Shown here: positions 8,912 through 21,214 of the stretch, in pieces
Numbering within the stretch: position 1 is the stretch's first letter
How the letters are laid out: each line of letters opens with the position of its first letter
From: Agrobacterium tumefaciens
GTDB lineage: Bacteria; Pseudomonadota; Alphaproteobacteria; Rhizobiales; Rhizobiaceae
Assembly (NCBI RefSeq): GCF_017726655.1
Contig: NZ_CP072309.1
Location: 1,732,501 to 1,796,500 of the forward strand
DNA: 64,000 nt
Direction of reading: 5' to 3'
The notes under the pieces: model-generated
Told to the model about the DNA's origin: nothing
The model's database searches: none
What the model saw: the letters and a program-made list of their open reading frames with translations, nothing else
Position numbers and translations under genes: made by a program

Positions 8912-9777
8912 GCTACGCCCTCCGCCATGCATAGTTCGGTGAAATGCGCCGTCATGCGCTCAGCGTCCGGCTCGCGTCCGCAGAACAGCCGGAAGGCGCC
9001 AACGGCCTGGAACACGGTCATGCCGCCGCCTGGCAAGGTGCGGCAACCCTTCTGTGCCGCGGTGGCCAAAAGCTCTGTCACGAGCGGCATGTAGACAATG
9101 TCGGCCACCCAATGCCGCTGTTCGATGAGATCAGCGGCAACAGGCATGCCGGGATGGGCGGGCATGCCCATCGGGGTTGCGTGGATCAGGCCATCTGCAT
9201 AGGGCAGGGACGCAGCCGGGTCCGTCATCGCAAAGGCGCGGCCCTCACCAAAACGACCGTTTAGATCCTGCGCCAGGCGCTCAGCCCTTGCCATATCCCG
9301 ATCAAAAATATCAAGACGGGCAATGTCGAGCTTCAACGCCGCGTGTGCGACGGCGACCCCGGCGCCGCCCGCGCCAACCAGCAGTGCCCGATCGCGCTTT
9401 GCATCCGGCAGGCCACGGACAAAGCTTTCGTGAAAGCCATACCAGTCCGTATTATGGCCGATCCGTCGCCCGTCTCGAAAGACCACCGTATTGACGGCTC
9501 CCAGCATCCGGGCGTCGTCCGACAGTTCATGCAGATGCGGGATGACCGCCTGCTTGAACGGATGGGTAATGTTTGTGCCGGCAAACCCGCGTGCTTCGAG
9601 CTCGGAAAGAAGCTCCGGAAGCGCCGTTTCCGGCGGTTTACGGGCGGTGACATCCACAAGCTCATAGCAATAATCGAGACCATGGGCCGCCCCCTCGCGC
9701 ATATGCAGGGCAGGCGATTTCGATAACTGGATGTCGGCGCCTATCAGGCCGACCTTGAAGGATTTTTTTTCTGTCAT
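8908..9777 (-). CDS. aroE: Shikimate/quinate dehydrogenase (AroE/QuiB-like)
   Basis: 289-residue shikimate dehydrogenase family member. The substrate site shows SKSPALH near residue 19 and NITHPFKQ with catalytic Lys75, and Asp111 in HNTDWYGF. The Rossmann motif GAGGAG is at 135-140. The second strand ends LDIFDRD, with acidic Asp159 where NADP-specific AroE carries Asn-Arg-Thr/Arg, so NAD is the likelier cofactor. That fits a catabolic shikimate or quinate dehydrogenase rather than biosynthetic AroE. It lies in one operon with aroQ and a polar-amino-acid-type ABC importer. Confidence 0.85.
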   Translation of the reverse strand: MTEKKSFKVGLIGADIQLSKSPALHMREGAAHGLDYCYELVDVTARKPPETALPELLSELEARGFAGTNITHPFKQAVIPHLHELSDDARMLGAVNTVVFRDGRRIGHNTDWYGFHESFVRGLPDAKRDRALLVGAGGAGVAVAHAALKLDIARLDIFDRDMARAERLAQDLNGRFGEGRAFAMTDPAASLPYADGLIHATPMGMPAHPGMPVAADLIEQRHWVADIVYMPLVTELLATAAQKGCRTLPGGGMTVFQAVGAFRLFCGREPDAERMTAHFTELCMAEGVA

Positions 9778-9849
9778 GATCAGGTGTCGCTCATCGGACG
9801 GTGTGGGAGAGGCGGGACGGTACTCGCCCGCCTTAAGAGCGCGCGAAAC

Positions 9850-10608
9850 TCAATGGTGGGCGAGAATTTCGCCGAGGAACGTGCGCGTGCGCTGGTGCTT
9901 GGGGTCGCGGAAAAATTCGTCCGGCGGACCTTCTTCGATGATCTCGCCTTCCGACATGAAGATCACTCTATCGGCAACCTGCCGGGCGAAACCCATTTCA
10001 TGGGTCACGCAGATCATCGTCATGCCGTCACGGGCAAGACCGATCATGGTGTCGAGCACTTCCTTGACCATTTCCGGATCGAGCGCCGATGTCGGCTCAT
10101 CAAACAGCATGGCCTTCGGTTCCATGCACAGCGCACGCGCGATCGCCGCACGCTGCTGCTGGCCACCGGACAGCTGGGCCGGGTATTTGTCTGCCTGATT
10201 GAGAATCCGTACGCGTTCGAGATACTTGCGTGCCGTCGCCTCTGCGTCGGCTTTCGAAACGCCCTTCACCCGCATCGGGGCAAGCGTACAGTTTTCCATG
10301 ATGGTCTTGTGCGGGAAAAGATTAAAGCTCTGGAAGACCATCCCCACCTCGCGGCGCACCGCATCGATGGCGCGGCTCGAATCCGAGAGCGTTGTGCCCT
10401 CCACCGTGATCTTGCCTTCCTGGATTTCTTCCAGGTGATTGATGCAGCGGATGAGCGTTGATTTTCCTGAGCCGGACGGGCCGCAAAGCACGATCTTCTC
10501 GCCTTTGCGAACTGTCATGTTGACGTTCTTCAGCGCGTGGAAGGCTCCATACCACTTTCCAACCCCTTCGAGGGCGATCAGCGGAGCCTGTTCGGCGGAT
10601 TGCGACAT
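9850..10608 (-). CDS. Amino-acid-type ABC transporter ATP-binding protein
   Basis: 252-residue GlnQ/GltL-type ATPase. It has Walker [10 protein letters not shown], signature [15 protein letters not shown], Walker [13 protein letters not shown] and switch His in [12 protein letters not shown]. It ends with the family tail [14 protein letters not shown]. The frame starts at 10641, but ATG 10608 is preceded at good distance by AAGGAAAG, so 10608 was chosen. It forms a complete importer with the binding protein and two permeases upstream; the aroE-like gene follows 72 bases downstream. Confidence 0.88.
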   Translation of the reverse strand: MSQSAEQAPLIALEGVGKWYGAFHALKNVNMTVRKGEKIVLCGPSGSGKSTLIRCINHLEEIQEGKITVEGTTLSDSSRAIDAVRREVGMVFQSFNLFPHKTIMENCTLAPMRVKGVSKADAEATARKYLERVRILNQADKYPAQLSGGQQQRAAIARALCMEPKAMLFDEPTSALDPEMVKEVLDTMIGLARDGMTMICVTHEMGFARQVADRVIFMSEGEIIEEGPPDEFFRDPKHQRTRTFLGEILAHH

Positions 10609-10810
10609 GGAGCTTTCCTTCATGCTAACCAGGAGTTTCAATTGACGGCACAGGGGGCGTCTTCTTCAGTGATTAAGGACTTTCGCCCGAAGGCGGCAGG
10701 ATTGGCAGGAGGACTGCCAATCCGACGGCAAGTGCGGTGAGCGATGCCGTCTTGTGTCTGAAGATTCGCACCGGTTTCCCGATTTTCGATCTTTCAACCG
10801 CGGTGAAGCG

Positions 10811-11650
10811 TCACTTCACGGTAAACGGGATATCCGGCAGGCTTTCGGGGAATGCAGGCACTTCGCGCTTCATCCACTTGTCGTAGATCTTGGCGAGCTG
10901 GCCATCCGACTTGATCTTGTCGAGGAAGGCGTTGATGGTTTCATTCCAGTCCTTTTCACCCGGGCGGGTGCCGGCGCCATTGTAAAGCGTCGTCAGGTCG
11001 AACTTCGATTCGTATTTTCCATCAGCAGCCTTGTTCAGGCGGTCACCGTAGAACTGGTTGCCGCCGACGACTTCAACCTGGCCGGAAATCAGCGCCTGGA
11101 TGTTTGCGGCGTCGTCGTCAAAACGCAGAATGTTGGCCTTGGAGCCTGCACCGGCGGTGATAGCCGTGTCCATGGCGCTCGACTTCGGAACGCCGACGGC
11201 AACGCCGGTCAGATCGTCGTAATCAGCAATCTTCTTGTCTTTGGGACCATAAACGGAGAGCACGTTACCGGCATAGGGCTTGGAATACTGGATGGTCTTG
11301 GCGCGTTCTGCGGTCATGCCCATGGTTGCGAAGAGGACATCGACCTTGCCGGTCAGCAGTGCCGGAATGCGGTTGGCGACAGCGAGCGGTACGAACTCAA
11401 CCTTCACGCCAAGATAGTCGGCGAAAGCCTTGCCGATATCAGCATCGAGACCGTCCTGAACGCCGCTGGAATTGACGAAGCCCCACGGCGAATTGTCGCC
11501 CTGAATGCCGATGACGACCTTGCCCTTGGCCTTGGCCTCTTCCACGGTGCCGGCAAAGGCATCGACCGGCGCCACAAAGGGCAGGGCGACCGTTGCCGCG
11601 GCGAGTGCGAGCATCGCACGACGTGAGAATTTCATAGTGGTGGTTTTCAT
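10811..11650 (-). CDS. ABC transporter substrate-binding protein (family 3)
   Basis: 279-residue periplasmic binding protein of SBP_bac_3 (polar amino acid) type. The signal region KFSRRAMLALAAATVALPFV has a twin-arginine SRRxxL pattern, so Tat export is possible; cleavage is likely near DAFAGT. Ligand-domain motifs include GFVNSSGVQDGLDADIGKAF and VDVLFATMGMTAERAKTIQYSKPY. The start follows a strong AAGGAGGAG site. The family usually binds amino acids or opines. Its operon with aroE and aroQ makes shikimate, quinate or a related acid a possible ligand, which is inference. Confidence 0.87.
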   Translation of the reverse strand: MKTTTMKFSRRAMLALAAATVALPFVAPVDAFAGTVEEAKAKGKVVIGIQGDNSPWGFVNSSGVQDGLDADIGKAFADYLGVKVEFVPLAVANRIPALLTGKVDVLFATMGMTAERAKTIQYSKPYAGNVLSVYGPKDKKIADYDDLTGVAVGVPKSSAMDTAITAGAGSKANILRFDDDAANIQALISGQVEVVGGNQFYGDRLNKAADGKYESKFDLTTLYNGAGTRPGEKDWNETINAFLDKIKSDGQLAKIYDKWMKREVPAFPESLPDIPFTVK

Positions 11651-11693
11651 CTTTTGCTCCTCCTTACAAAGCTGATGAGATGATTTTTAATGA

Positions 11694-12344
11694 TTAACGG
11701 GACGCGGCCTGCAGCCGCTTTTCGACACCGGCGCCCCACAGGGAAAGCGGCCAGCAGATCAGGAAATAGATGATGCCGACGATGGCAAAGACGGTAAGGG
11801 GACGGAACGTCTGGTTGGAGACGATCTGGCCCGCGCGGGAGAGCTCGACGAAGCCGACAATCGCGGCAAGCGAAGTGCCCTTGATCAGCTGCACCAGAAA
11901 ACCAATGGTGGCCGGCAGTGAAATCTTGAAGGCCTGCGGCAGCACCACGTCTTTCATTCGAGACACATAATGTAGGCCGAGCGCGTTGGCCGCCTCCGTT
12001 TGACCCTTTGGAACCGCCTGGATGCCGCCGCGCCAGATTTCACCCAGAAACGCGCTGGCATGCAGGGTGAAGGCGATGGCCACCGCGATCCACGCATCCA
12101 CATTGAGGCCGGCAAGCGCCACGCCGTAATAGACGACGAAGAGCTGCATCAGGAGCGGTGTGCCCTGGAACACGGCGATAAATGCGGCACTTGCCCGCTG
12201 GACTGCCGGCCTGTCGGCCACACGGGCAAGCGCCACGCAAAGACCGAAGATGCCGCCGCCGATGAAGCCGATGAGGGTCAGTGCGAGGGTCCATTTGAGA
12301 CCCTGCATGAGGAAGAAGAGTTCGTTGGGGCCGATGGATGCCAT
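11694..12344 (-). CDS. Amino-acid-type ABC transporter permease
   Basis: 216-residue HisM/GlnP-type permease (HEQRo family). Membrane helices at about 15-40, 55-75, 85-105 and 185-205 surround the conserved loop FLGEIWRGGIQAVPKGQTEAANALGL, cut here to its core, and the EAA-like VVLPQAFKISLPA. It starts after GGAG in GTGAGGAGAAGACA, 10 bases after the other permease. The two permeases probably form a heterodimer. Confidence 0.9.
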   Translation of the reverse strand: MASIGPNELFFLMQGLKWTLALTLIGFIGGGIFGLCVALARVADRPAVQRASAAFIAVFQGTPLLMQLFVVYYGVALAGLNVDAWIAVAIAFTLHASAFLGEIWRGGIQAVPKGQTEAANALGLHYVSRMKDVVLPQAFKISLPATIGFLVQLIKGTSLAAIVGFVELSRAGQIVSNQTFRPLTVFAIVGIIYFLICWPLSLWGAGVEKRLQAASR

Positions 12345-12354
12345 TGTCTTCTCC

Positions 12355-13023
12355 TCACTTGACCGGATAGCTGAAGGATGTGCGTGAGATGAGCGCGAAA
12401 ATGCCCATCATCAGCGAGGAAATGATCAGATAAAGTAGCGTGATCGAGAAATAGACTTCAAAGGACCGGAACGTATCCGCCTCGATTTTCTGAGCCACGG
12501 AGGTCAGTTCGTAAGCCGCGATCGAGGTGCAGACCGAGGTCGTCAGCGTCAGCATGATGAACTGGCTGGTGAGCGAGGGGTAAACCGCCCGCAGCGCTGG
12601 CTTTAAGATGATGTGACGGAAAATCTCGGCGCGATGAAGCCCCAGCGCAAGCCCTGCCTCCACCTGGCCCTTTGGAATGGAATCGACGCCACCGCGAATG
12701 ATTTCAATCGCATAGGCGCCGCCGTTCAGAGCAAGCGCAATGATCGCCGTGGCCGTCGGGTTAAGTTTGACACCGATCTGCGGCAGGGCGAAGAAGATGA
12801 AGAAAATCTGCACCAGAAACGGCGTGTTGCGGATGACTTCGACAAAACCGATGACGAGCCCGCGCAGCAGCTTAAAGCGAGAACGGCGGGCAACGACGCC
12901 GAGAACGCCGATGACGGTGGCGAGCGACATGCCGGCAATAGCCAGCCCAATTGTCGCAAGGCAGGCCAAAAGCAGCTCGGGCAGACGCTCTATGACCGCC
13001 GAAAAATCGAGACTGTAAGACAT
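12355..13023 (-). CDS. Amino-acid-type ABC transporter permease
   Basis: 222-residue permease of the HisQ/HisM family and the first gene of the importer-aroE-aroQ operon. The conserved cytoplasmic loop reads YAIEIIRGGVDSIPKGQVEA, followed by RHIILKPALRAVYPSL. It ends with a lysine after SRTSFSYPV. A good GGAGGAAGA ribosome site precedes ATG 13023. The long upstream region (13024-13381) carries the putative operator of the operon. Confidence 0.9.
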   Translation of the reverse strand: MSYSLDFSAVIERLPELLLACLATIGLAIAGMSLATVIGVLGVVARRSRFKLLRGLVIGFVEVIRNTPFLVQIFFIFFALPQIGVKLNPTATAIIALALNGGAYAIEIIRGGVDSIPKGQVEAGLALGLHRAEIFRHIILKPALRAVYPSLTSQFIMLTLTTSVCTSIAAYELTSVAQKIEADTFRSFEVYFSITLLYLIISSLMMGIFALISRTSFSYPVK

Positions 13024-13381
13024 TCTTCCTCCAACCCTTCCGGGCTTGGACAGGTAATTCTCCTGTCCGCACTGCTTCGACGATGTTTCGCGTCGGAGCC
13101 CTCCACCCGGTTCTGCTCATCCCGGAACTCTCATTCCTCGTCCGGGTACGGCCTTATTGATAATGTTTGTACCAGTTAGTTCATTTTAGTGTCAAGCCGT
13201 GCATGCGGTGAAAAAGCAGTCTTGGAACTGATTTTCGAGTGTTATTGAGCGGCAAATAAGCCGTTTATTATCAACAACTAAAGTAGCGATTTAATTTGCT
13301 CGTCGTCACTAGACCAGTCTGCGGCAGAGCAGCGCCTCGCCGTCTAGACTTCAACTGAAAGAGCTGGCTAAAGCAGTCCGG
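13024..13381. other. Intergenic region with promoter of qui transport operon
   Basis: 358 bases between the first permease gene and the 3' end of pcaB. The half near the permease is G/C-rich; 13140-13320 is A/T-rich and likely holds the promoter. It includes the candidate operator at 13169-13184. No reading frame with a ribosome site was seen and no clear pcaB terminator. Confidence 0.45.
13169..13184. promoter_or_regulatory. Candidate TetR-family operator (qui site 2)
   Basis: GTACCAGTTAGTTCAT, 146 bases before the first permease start. It shares 11 of 16 positions with the site in the quiC-tetR gap (7736-7751), and four of the five differences are transitions. ACC and GTT form an imperfect inverted pair. 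The shared sequence at the two promoters of one pathway is the main evidence. Confidence 0.4.
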
Positions 13382-14443
13382 CTAGTCTTTGCTCGTCCCC
13401 AGCTGGTCTATCTGCGCCGCCAAGCGACCGGCTATCAACAGCGAAGCGCCGGTCGCCGTCACCATCTGCGGCAGCGACAGCCATTCCAGCATCCAGCCGG
13501 CGCCGGAGCGTTCCTGTTCATGCACGAGCGACTGGTGCAGTGCGGAGATTTGCACCGCGTTAAAGCGGGCGAGCGCCACCAGCGTCTCGGCATTGACGGG
13601 GTTTTGCTTGTGCGGCATGGCCGAAGAACCGCCTCCGCCGGAGAGACGGATCTCTGCGCCGAGTTCGGCCATCAGCGCAATATCCTGCCCGAACTTGCCA
13701 AGTGAGCCTGTCACAAGCGAGAGAATATTGCCGAATTCGGCGATGCCGTCGCGCTGGCTCTGCCATTGCTGTCTGTCGGCAAGGCCCAGCCCTTTTGCAA
13801 GATCGGCTCGCACCGCTGCGGCATTGTCACCGAGCTTTTCCAGTGTACCGGCGGCGCCGCCGAATTGCAGGGCAAAACCGCTCTGCGCGAAGGTTTCGAG
13901 CCTGAGGAGGTGGCGCTCAAGCGGCGCGATCCAGCTTGCCGCGCGCTCGGCCACCGTGATGCCGATGGCGGCCTGCATGCGGGTATAACCCGTCAAGGGG
14001 TTGTGGCCATCGCGGGAGGCCAGGTCGCCCAGGGTGTCAATGAGGTGGCCGAGCCGGGCGGCGATGATTTCGACCGCGACCTTCAGCCGGAGCATCAGGC
14101 TGGTATCGATGACATCCTGGCTGGTTGCGCCGAAATGCACCTTGTCCGCCGCCTTGCCGGCGACGGCTGCCCGCATCTGCCGCACGAGCTCAGGCACCAC
14201 CACGCCGTCTTTCGCGACGCCATGACGAAGGGCGGTCATATCCGCGGCGAAGTCCGAAAGCCCCGAGACGATTGCCTCCGCCACATCCTCGGAGATGATG
14301 CCAGTCTCCGCTTGCGCCTGGGCCAGAGCCGTCTCGAAACGGACCATGGCGTCAATATCAGCCCTTGCCGAGAAAAGTTCGACGATTTCGCTATCGCCGA
14401 AAAGGCCCGACAGGAACGGATGCTCGAAGGGGGAAAGACTCAT
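13382..14443 (-). CDS. pcaB: 3-carboxy-cis,cis-muconate cycloisomerase
   Basis: 353-residue lyase-superfamily enzyme that converts 3-carboxy-cis,cis-muconate to 4-carboxymuconolactone, the step after protocatechuate ring cleavage. It shows KVHFGATSQDVIDT and the superfamily signature GGSSAMPHKQNPVN. It is shorter than Pseudomonas PcaB (about 450) but matches the 350-residue rhizobial form as I know it. The frame opens at 14482; ATG 14443 giving MSLSPFEHPF was chosen from the family N-terminus, and its ribosome site is weak. It is last in pcaDCHGB, 68 bases after pcaG. Confidence 0.9.
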   Translation of the reverse strand: MSLSPFEHPFLSGLFGDSEIVELFSARADIDAMVRFETALAQAQAETGIISEDVAEAIVSGLSDFAADMTALRHGVAKDGVVVPELVRQMRAAVAGKAADKVHFGATSQDVIDTSLMLRLKVAVEIIAARLGHLIDTLGDLASRDGHNPLTGYTRMQAAIGITVAERAASWIAPLERHLLRLETFAQSGFALQFGGAAGTLEKLGDNAAAVRADLAKGLGLADRQQWQSQRDGIAEFGNILSLVTGSLGKFGQDIALMAELGAEIRLSGGGGSSAMPHKQNPVNAETLVALARFNAVQISALHQSLVHEQERSGAGWMLEWLSLPQMVTATGASLLIAGRLAAQIDQLGTSKD

Positions 14444-14511
14444 CGTCCGGTTCGCTTTCATTTGCGCATATCGTTGTCGCAAAACCGCTGCACACTTCTG
14501 CGCGATATGCG

Positions 14512-15132
14512 TCAGATATCGAAAAACACGGTCTCGCCCTCGCCCTGAAGGCGGATATCGAAACGATAGACGTTGCCTTCTTCTTTTTTAGCGACAAGCG
14601 TGGCGATGCGGCTTTTCTGCTCAATGCGGGCGAGAACGGGATCGGCGGCATTGGCCTCCTGTTCTTCCGGGAAATACATGCGGGTCTGCAGGCCGATATT
14701 GATGCCACGCGCGACGACCCAGAAGGTGATGTGCGGCGCCATCGGCCGGCCATCACGGAACGGCACCGAGCCGGGCTTAATAGTTTCGAAGACGAATTCG
14801 CCGCTATCCATGTCTCCGGGCGAGCGGCCCCAGCCGATGAAATTCGGGTCGGCCTTGCCGCGTGTTTCGCTCGGGCTGTTGTAATAACCGTCGGTATCCG
14901 CCTGCCAGATTTCGATCAGCGCGTCCTTCAATGCCATTCCGGCACCATCATAAACCGTGCCGCGCACGCTGATGCGCTCGCCGCGGGCCTTGTCGTTATA
15001 AAGCGGACCGGAACCGAGATCCTTTTCGAACACGCCTTCGATGCCGACGAAATTGGGTGTGCAGCCGATATGCACATAGGGGCCTGCGGTCTGCGAGGCG
15101 GTTTCCTTGAAATAGTTGAGCGGCTGTACCAT
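14512..15132 (-). CDS. pcaG: Protocatechuate 3,4-dioxygenase alpha subunit
   Basis: 206-residue intradiol dioxygenase alpha chain. It has the dioxygenase C fold with SVRGTVYDGAGMALKDALIEIWQADTDG (central part) and PHITFWVVARGINIGLQTRMYF. Where the beta subunit has the His-x-His iron ligands, this chain has PHITF, so it is the non-iron structural partner. It starts 2 bases after the pcaH stop, indicating coupled synthesis of an alpha-beta complex that cleaves protocatechuate to 3-carboxy-cis,cis-muconate. Confidence 0.94.
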   Translation of the reverse strand: MVQPLNYFKETASQTAGPYVHIGCTPNFVGIEGVFEKDLGSGPLYNDKARGERISVRGTVYDGAGMALKDALIEIWQADTDGYYNSPSETRGKADPNFIGWGRSPGDMDSGEFVFETIKPGSVPFRDGRPMAPHITFWVVARGINIGLQTRMYFPEEQEANAADPVLARIEQKSRIATLVAKKEEGNVYRFDIRLQGEGETVFFDI

Positions 15133-15134
15133 CG

Positions 15135-15875
15135 TCAGTTGCCCTCCATGCGGTTTTCGAAAAGGGTCGAGCGGCGGCCACGCAGCACGATATCGAACTT
15201 ATAGGCCAGCATGTCCATCGGCAGGGCCGCATTCATGTCCAGCGGTGCGATCAAGCGTTTTATGGCATCCTCATCCGGAATGGTCTTGACGATCGGACAT
15301 TTCCAGATGAGCGGATCGCCTTCGAAATACATCTGGGTAATCAGCCGCTGGGCGAAACCATGGCCGAAGATCGAAAAATGGATGTGGGCCGGCCGCCAGT
15401 CATTGACGCCATTGGGCCAGGGATATGCGCCCGGCTGGATGGTCTTGAACCAGTAGTAACCGTTCTCATCCGTGATGGTGCGGCCGACGCCGCCGAAATT
15501 CGGATCGATGGCGGCGAGGTAGCTTTCCTTCTTGTGGCGGTAACGGCCGCCGGCATTGGCCTGCCAGAACTCCACCAGCGCACCATTGACACCGCGGCCA
15601 CGCTCGTCCAGCACCCGGCCGTGAACGAGAATACGCGGACCAACCGGCATTTCGCCGGGGCGGGCATAGTTGAGGATGAGGTCGTTATCCAGCGGGTTCA
15701 GCATGCCATGGCCGAAGACCGGACCGGTGATCTCGCTTTTGGTGCCCTCAAGCGAGATCAGTGCCCGCTGCGGCGAGCGCAGGATCGAGGTCTTGTAGCC
15801 GGGCGCATAGGCCAGCGGATGAATATCGCGGTTGCGTGCGAAGAACGGTCCCGTTTCGGGCGGCTGGTTGCTCAT
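15135..15875 (-). CDS. pcaH: Protocatechuate 3,4-dioxygenase beta subunit
   Basis: 246-residue catalytic beta chain of the intradiol dioxygenase. The non-haem Fe(III) ligands expected for the family are visible: Tyr in GGRYRHK, Tyr in QPGAYPWPN, and two His in [13 protein letters not shown]. The motif [20 protein letters not shown] is also present. Its ATG overlaps the pcaC stop (ATGA). With PcaG it opens the aromatic ring of protocatechuate using O2. Confidence 0.95.
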   Translation of the reverse strand: MSNQPPETGPFFARNRDIHPLAYAPGYKTSILRSPQRALISLEGTKSEITGPVFGHGMLNPLDNDLILNYARPGEMPVGPRILVHGRVLDERGRGVNGALVEFWQANAGGRYRHKKESYLAAIDPNFGGVGRTITDENGYYWFKTIQPGAYPWPNGVNDWRPAHIHFSIFGHGFAQRLITQMYFEGDPLIWKCPIVKTIPDEDAIKRLIAPLDMNAALPMDMLAYKFDIVLRGRRSTLFENRMEGN

Positions 15876-16291
15876 TTCGTCTCCTCCTCACTGAAACTAT
15901 CAGCTTTCATGCCCGCCAGGGCAAGCTTGGCAATCTTGAAAGCATGGTTGGAAGCGGGCACGCCGGCATAGATCGCCACATGCATCAGCGCCTCGCGAAT
16001 ATCCGCTTCCGTGGCGCCGGTATTGACGGTGGCGCGCACATGCATGGCAAGCTCCTCATCCTGTCCCAGCGCTGCTAGCAGGGCAATGGTGACGATCGAG
16101 CGCTCACGCTTCGTGAAATGGGTGCCGGACCAGACCGTGCCCCATGCCCCTTCGGTGATGAGTTGCTGGAACGGCTGGTCGAAAGCCGTCGTCAAGGTCT
16201 GCGCGCGGTCGACATGGGCGTCACCCAGCACCGAGCGGCGGGTTTTCATGCCCTGTTCGAAACGTTCGTTCTTGTCGATATGGTCCGCCAT
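15872..16291 (-). CDS. pcaC: 4-carboxymuconolactone decarboxylase
   Basis: 139-residue CMD/AhpD-fold protein that decarboxylates 4-carboxymuconolactone to 3-oxoadipate enol-lactone. Family motifs include [40 protein letters not shown] and [22 protein letters not shown]. It is a stand-alone PcaC, not fused to PcaD as in some Actinobacteria. It starts 3 bases after the pcaD stop and overlaps pcaH by 4 bases. Confidence 0.95.
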   Translation of the reverse strand: MADHIDKNERFEQGMKTRRSVLGDAHVDRAQTLTTAFDQPFQQLITEGAWGTVWSGTHFTKRERSIVTIALLAALGQDEELAMHVRATVNTGATEADIREALMHVAIYAGVPASNHAFKIAKLALAGMKADSFSEEETK

Positions 16292-16294
16292 CGG

Positions 16295-17092
16295 TCAGTG
16301 CTCCGGCAAGGTCTTCAGAAAAATGCTAACTGCCTGCGTGTAGGCAAGCGGCTGTTCAAGGCAGGGGATGTGGCCGCAGCCGGTAACGGTGTGGAAGCGG
16401 CTCGCGGGGATAAGAGCCGCCAGCGATTGCACCAGCTCCGGCGGGGTCGAGCCGTCCTGATCGCCCGCAACACAAAGCGTCGGCACGGCGATGCGGCCTG
16501 CCTCTTCGCTGAAATCCGCGTCACGAATGGCGGCACAGGTGCCGCTGTAACCGGCCTCGGGCTGCTGGGAAAGCATGTTGCGGGCACCGGCATAGGCGGC
16601 ATTGTCCTGACGGCGGAAGGCGGGCGTGAACCAGCGCTCCATGACGGGATCCACCAGCGACGCAAGGCCATCGGCGGCAATCTTGTCGATACGGGCATTC
16701 CACATTTCGGCTGTGCCGATCTTATGCGCGGTATTGCTGAGCACCAATGCGCGTCCGAGATCGGGCCGGCGCGCATAAAGGCCCTGCGCAATCAGCCCTC
16801 CGACAGACAGGCCCCAGATGACCGCGTTTTTGACGCCAAGATGATCGAGAAGCGCAATCAGGTCGCGTGTGTGATCGTCGATCGAATAGGGAGCACGACC
16901 GACGTCGGAAAGCCCGTGGCCGCGCTTGTCGTGCAGCACGTAGGTGTAGTCATCACCCAACGCCTCGATCACCGCATCCCAGATGCGGAAATCGGTCCCT
17001 AGCGAATTGATGAAGGCGATGACTGGTTTGCCGGTCTCCAATCCCTTGGCGCGGTAATGGATGACGGCGTCGTCGCAGCGCAGAAAATGCAT
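16295..17092 (-). CDS. pcaD: 3-oxoadipate enol-lactonase
   Basis: 265-residue alpha/beta hydrolase that hydrolyses 3-oxoadipate enol-lactone to 3-oxoadipate. The nucleophile elbow is GLSVGG; the acid is probably the Asp in VAGDQDGSTPPEL and the base the His in TGCGHIPCLEQP. The frame runs on to 17149, but ATG 17092 has a strong CAGGAGGAGG site and gives the family start MHFLRCDDAVIHY. It is the first gene of pcaDCHGB and is divergent from pcaQ. Confidence 0.93.
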   Translation of the reverse strand: MHFLRCDDAVIHYRAKGLETGKPVIAFINSLGTDFRIWDAVIEALGDDYTYVLHDKRGHGLSDVGRAPYSIDDHTRDLIALLDHLGVKNAVIWGLSVGGLIAQGLYARRPDLGRALVLSNTAHKIGTAEMWNARIDKIAADGLASLVDPVMERWFTPAFRRQDNAAYAGARNMLSQQPEAGYSGTCAAIRDADFSEEAGRIAVPTLCVAGDQDGSTPPELVQSLAALIPASRFHTVTGCGHIPCLEQPLAYTQAVSIFLKTLPEH

Positions 17093-17163
17093 GGCATCCT
17101 CCTCCTGCAAAGTATATTGCAAGCCAGTTCCGGTTAAGTAAAATGACATTATAGACGAAAATC

Positions 17164-17179
17164 ATAACCTGTGGATTAT
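17164..17179. promoter_or_regulatory. Candidate PcaQ-binding box
   Basis: ATAACC-TGTG-GATTAT lies in the pcaD-pcaQ gap, 8 bases before the pcaQ start. It closely fits the published rhizobial PcaQ target ATAACC-N4-GGTTAA, with two differences in the right half. A further GGTTAA lies at about 17133. Confidence 0.6.
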
Positions 17180-17187
17180 ACAAAGCG

Positions 17188-20345
<3,158 letters not shown>

Positions 20346-21087
20346 ACGGAAAGAAGCGCCGGCAGGTAACGCTCCACCAGTTCCTCCATCGAAGCGACGG
20401 AGGCGGCGAGCCCGACATTCAGCGCAGCGACCGTCTGGCCGCGCACGCTTTTCAGCGGCACGGCGATGGAGCGAAGGCCGATTTCGACTTCCTGATCGAT
20501 CAACGCATAACCGCGATGGCCGGTCACCTCGATTTCGGTGAGCAGGGCTTGAACATCGGTGATGGTCTTTTCCGTACGGGCAACCAGCCGGGAGGCTTCG
20601 AGAATGTCGCGCTGGCGTTCGGGCGGCTGAGCGGAAAGAAGAACACGGCCCATCGAGGTGCAATAGGCGGGCAGGCGCGACCCTGGCATCAGCGCAATGG
20701 ACATAACCCGCTGCTGGGCGGCGCGGGCGACATAAACGATTTCGGTTTCGTCCAGGATGGAGACGGAGGTGCTCTGGCCGATCTCCTCAGAGAGATGGTC
20801 GATGAGCGGTTGAACGATTTTCGGCAGCGGCATGGTGGCGAGGCAGCCGGTTCCGAGCCGCAGCACCTTCGGCGTGACGGTAAAGAACTTGCCGTCATAG
20901 GCGGCATAGCCAAGCTCCGAAAGCGTGAGCAGGCAGCGGCGCGTCGTGGCGCGGTCCAACCCGGCGATCTCGGCGGCATCGGAGATGGAAAGCCGCGGGC
21001 GCTCGGCGCTGAAGGCCTCGATCACCCGCAATCCCTTGGCGAGGCCGCCCATCATGTCTCTTTCGCTGACGGCCATTCCGGAGCTCC

Positions 21088-21128
21088 ATTTGTGCGATAT
21101 GCGAACAAAAGTCATATAACGCACAAAT
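21088..21128. promoter_or_regulatory. Candidate PcaR operator with three half-sites
   Basis: Three similar half-sites occur between pcaR and pcaI: ATTTGTGCG (21088-21096), its inverted partner GCGAACAAAA (21101-21110), and a repeat CGCACAAAT (21120-21128) in the same direction as the second. The first is the exact reverse complement of the third. One inverted pair plus a third repeat is the layout known for the IclR relatives PcaU and PobR of Acinetobacter. Confidence 0.6.
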
Positions 21129-21214
21129 TCCTTGCCGTCCAGGCGATTTCGGCTTTACTTCATGGCCAAGCAGCCCTGCCGGTCCATCCGCTCGGCTGAA
21201 CGGAGGTTTCGAGA

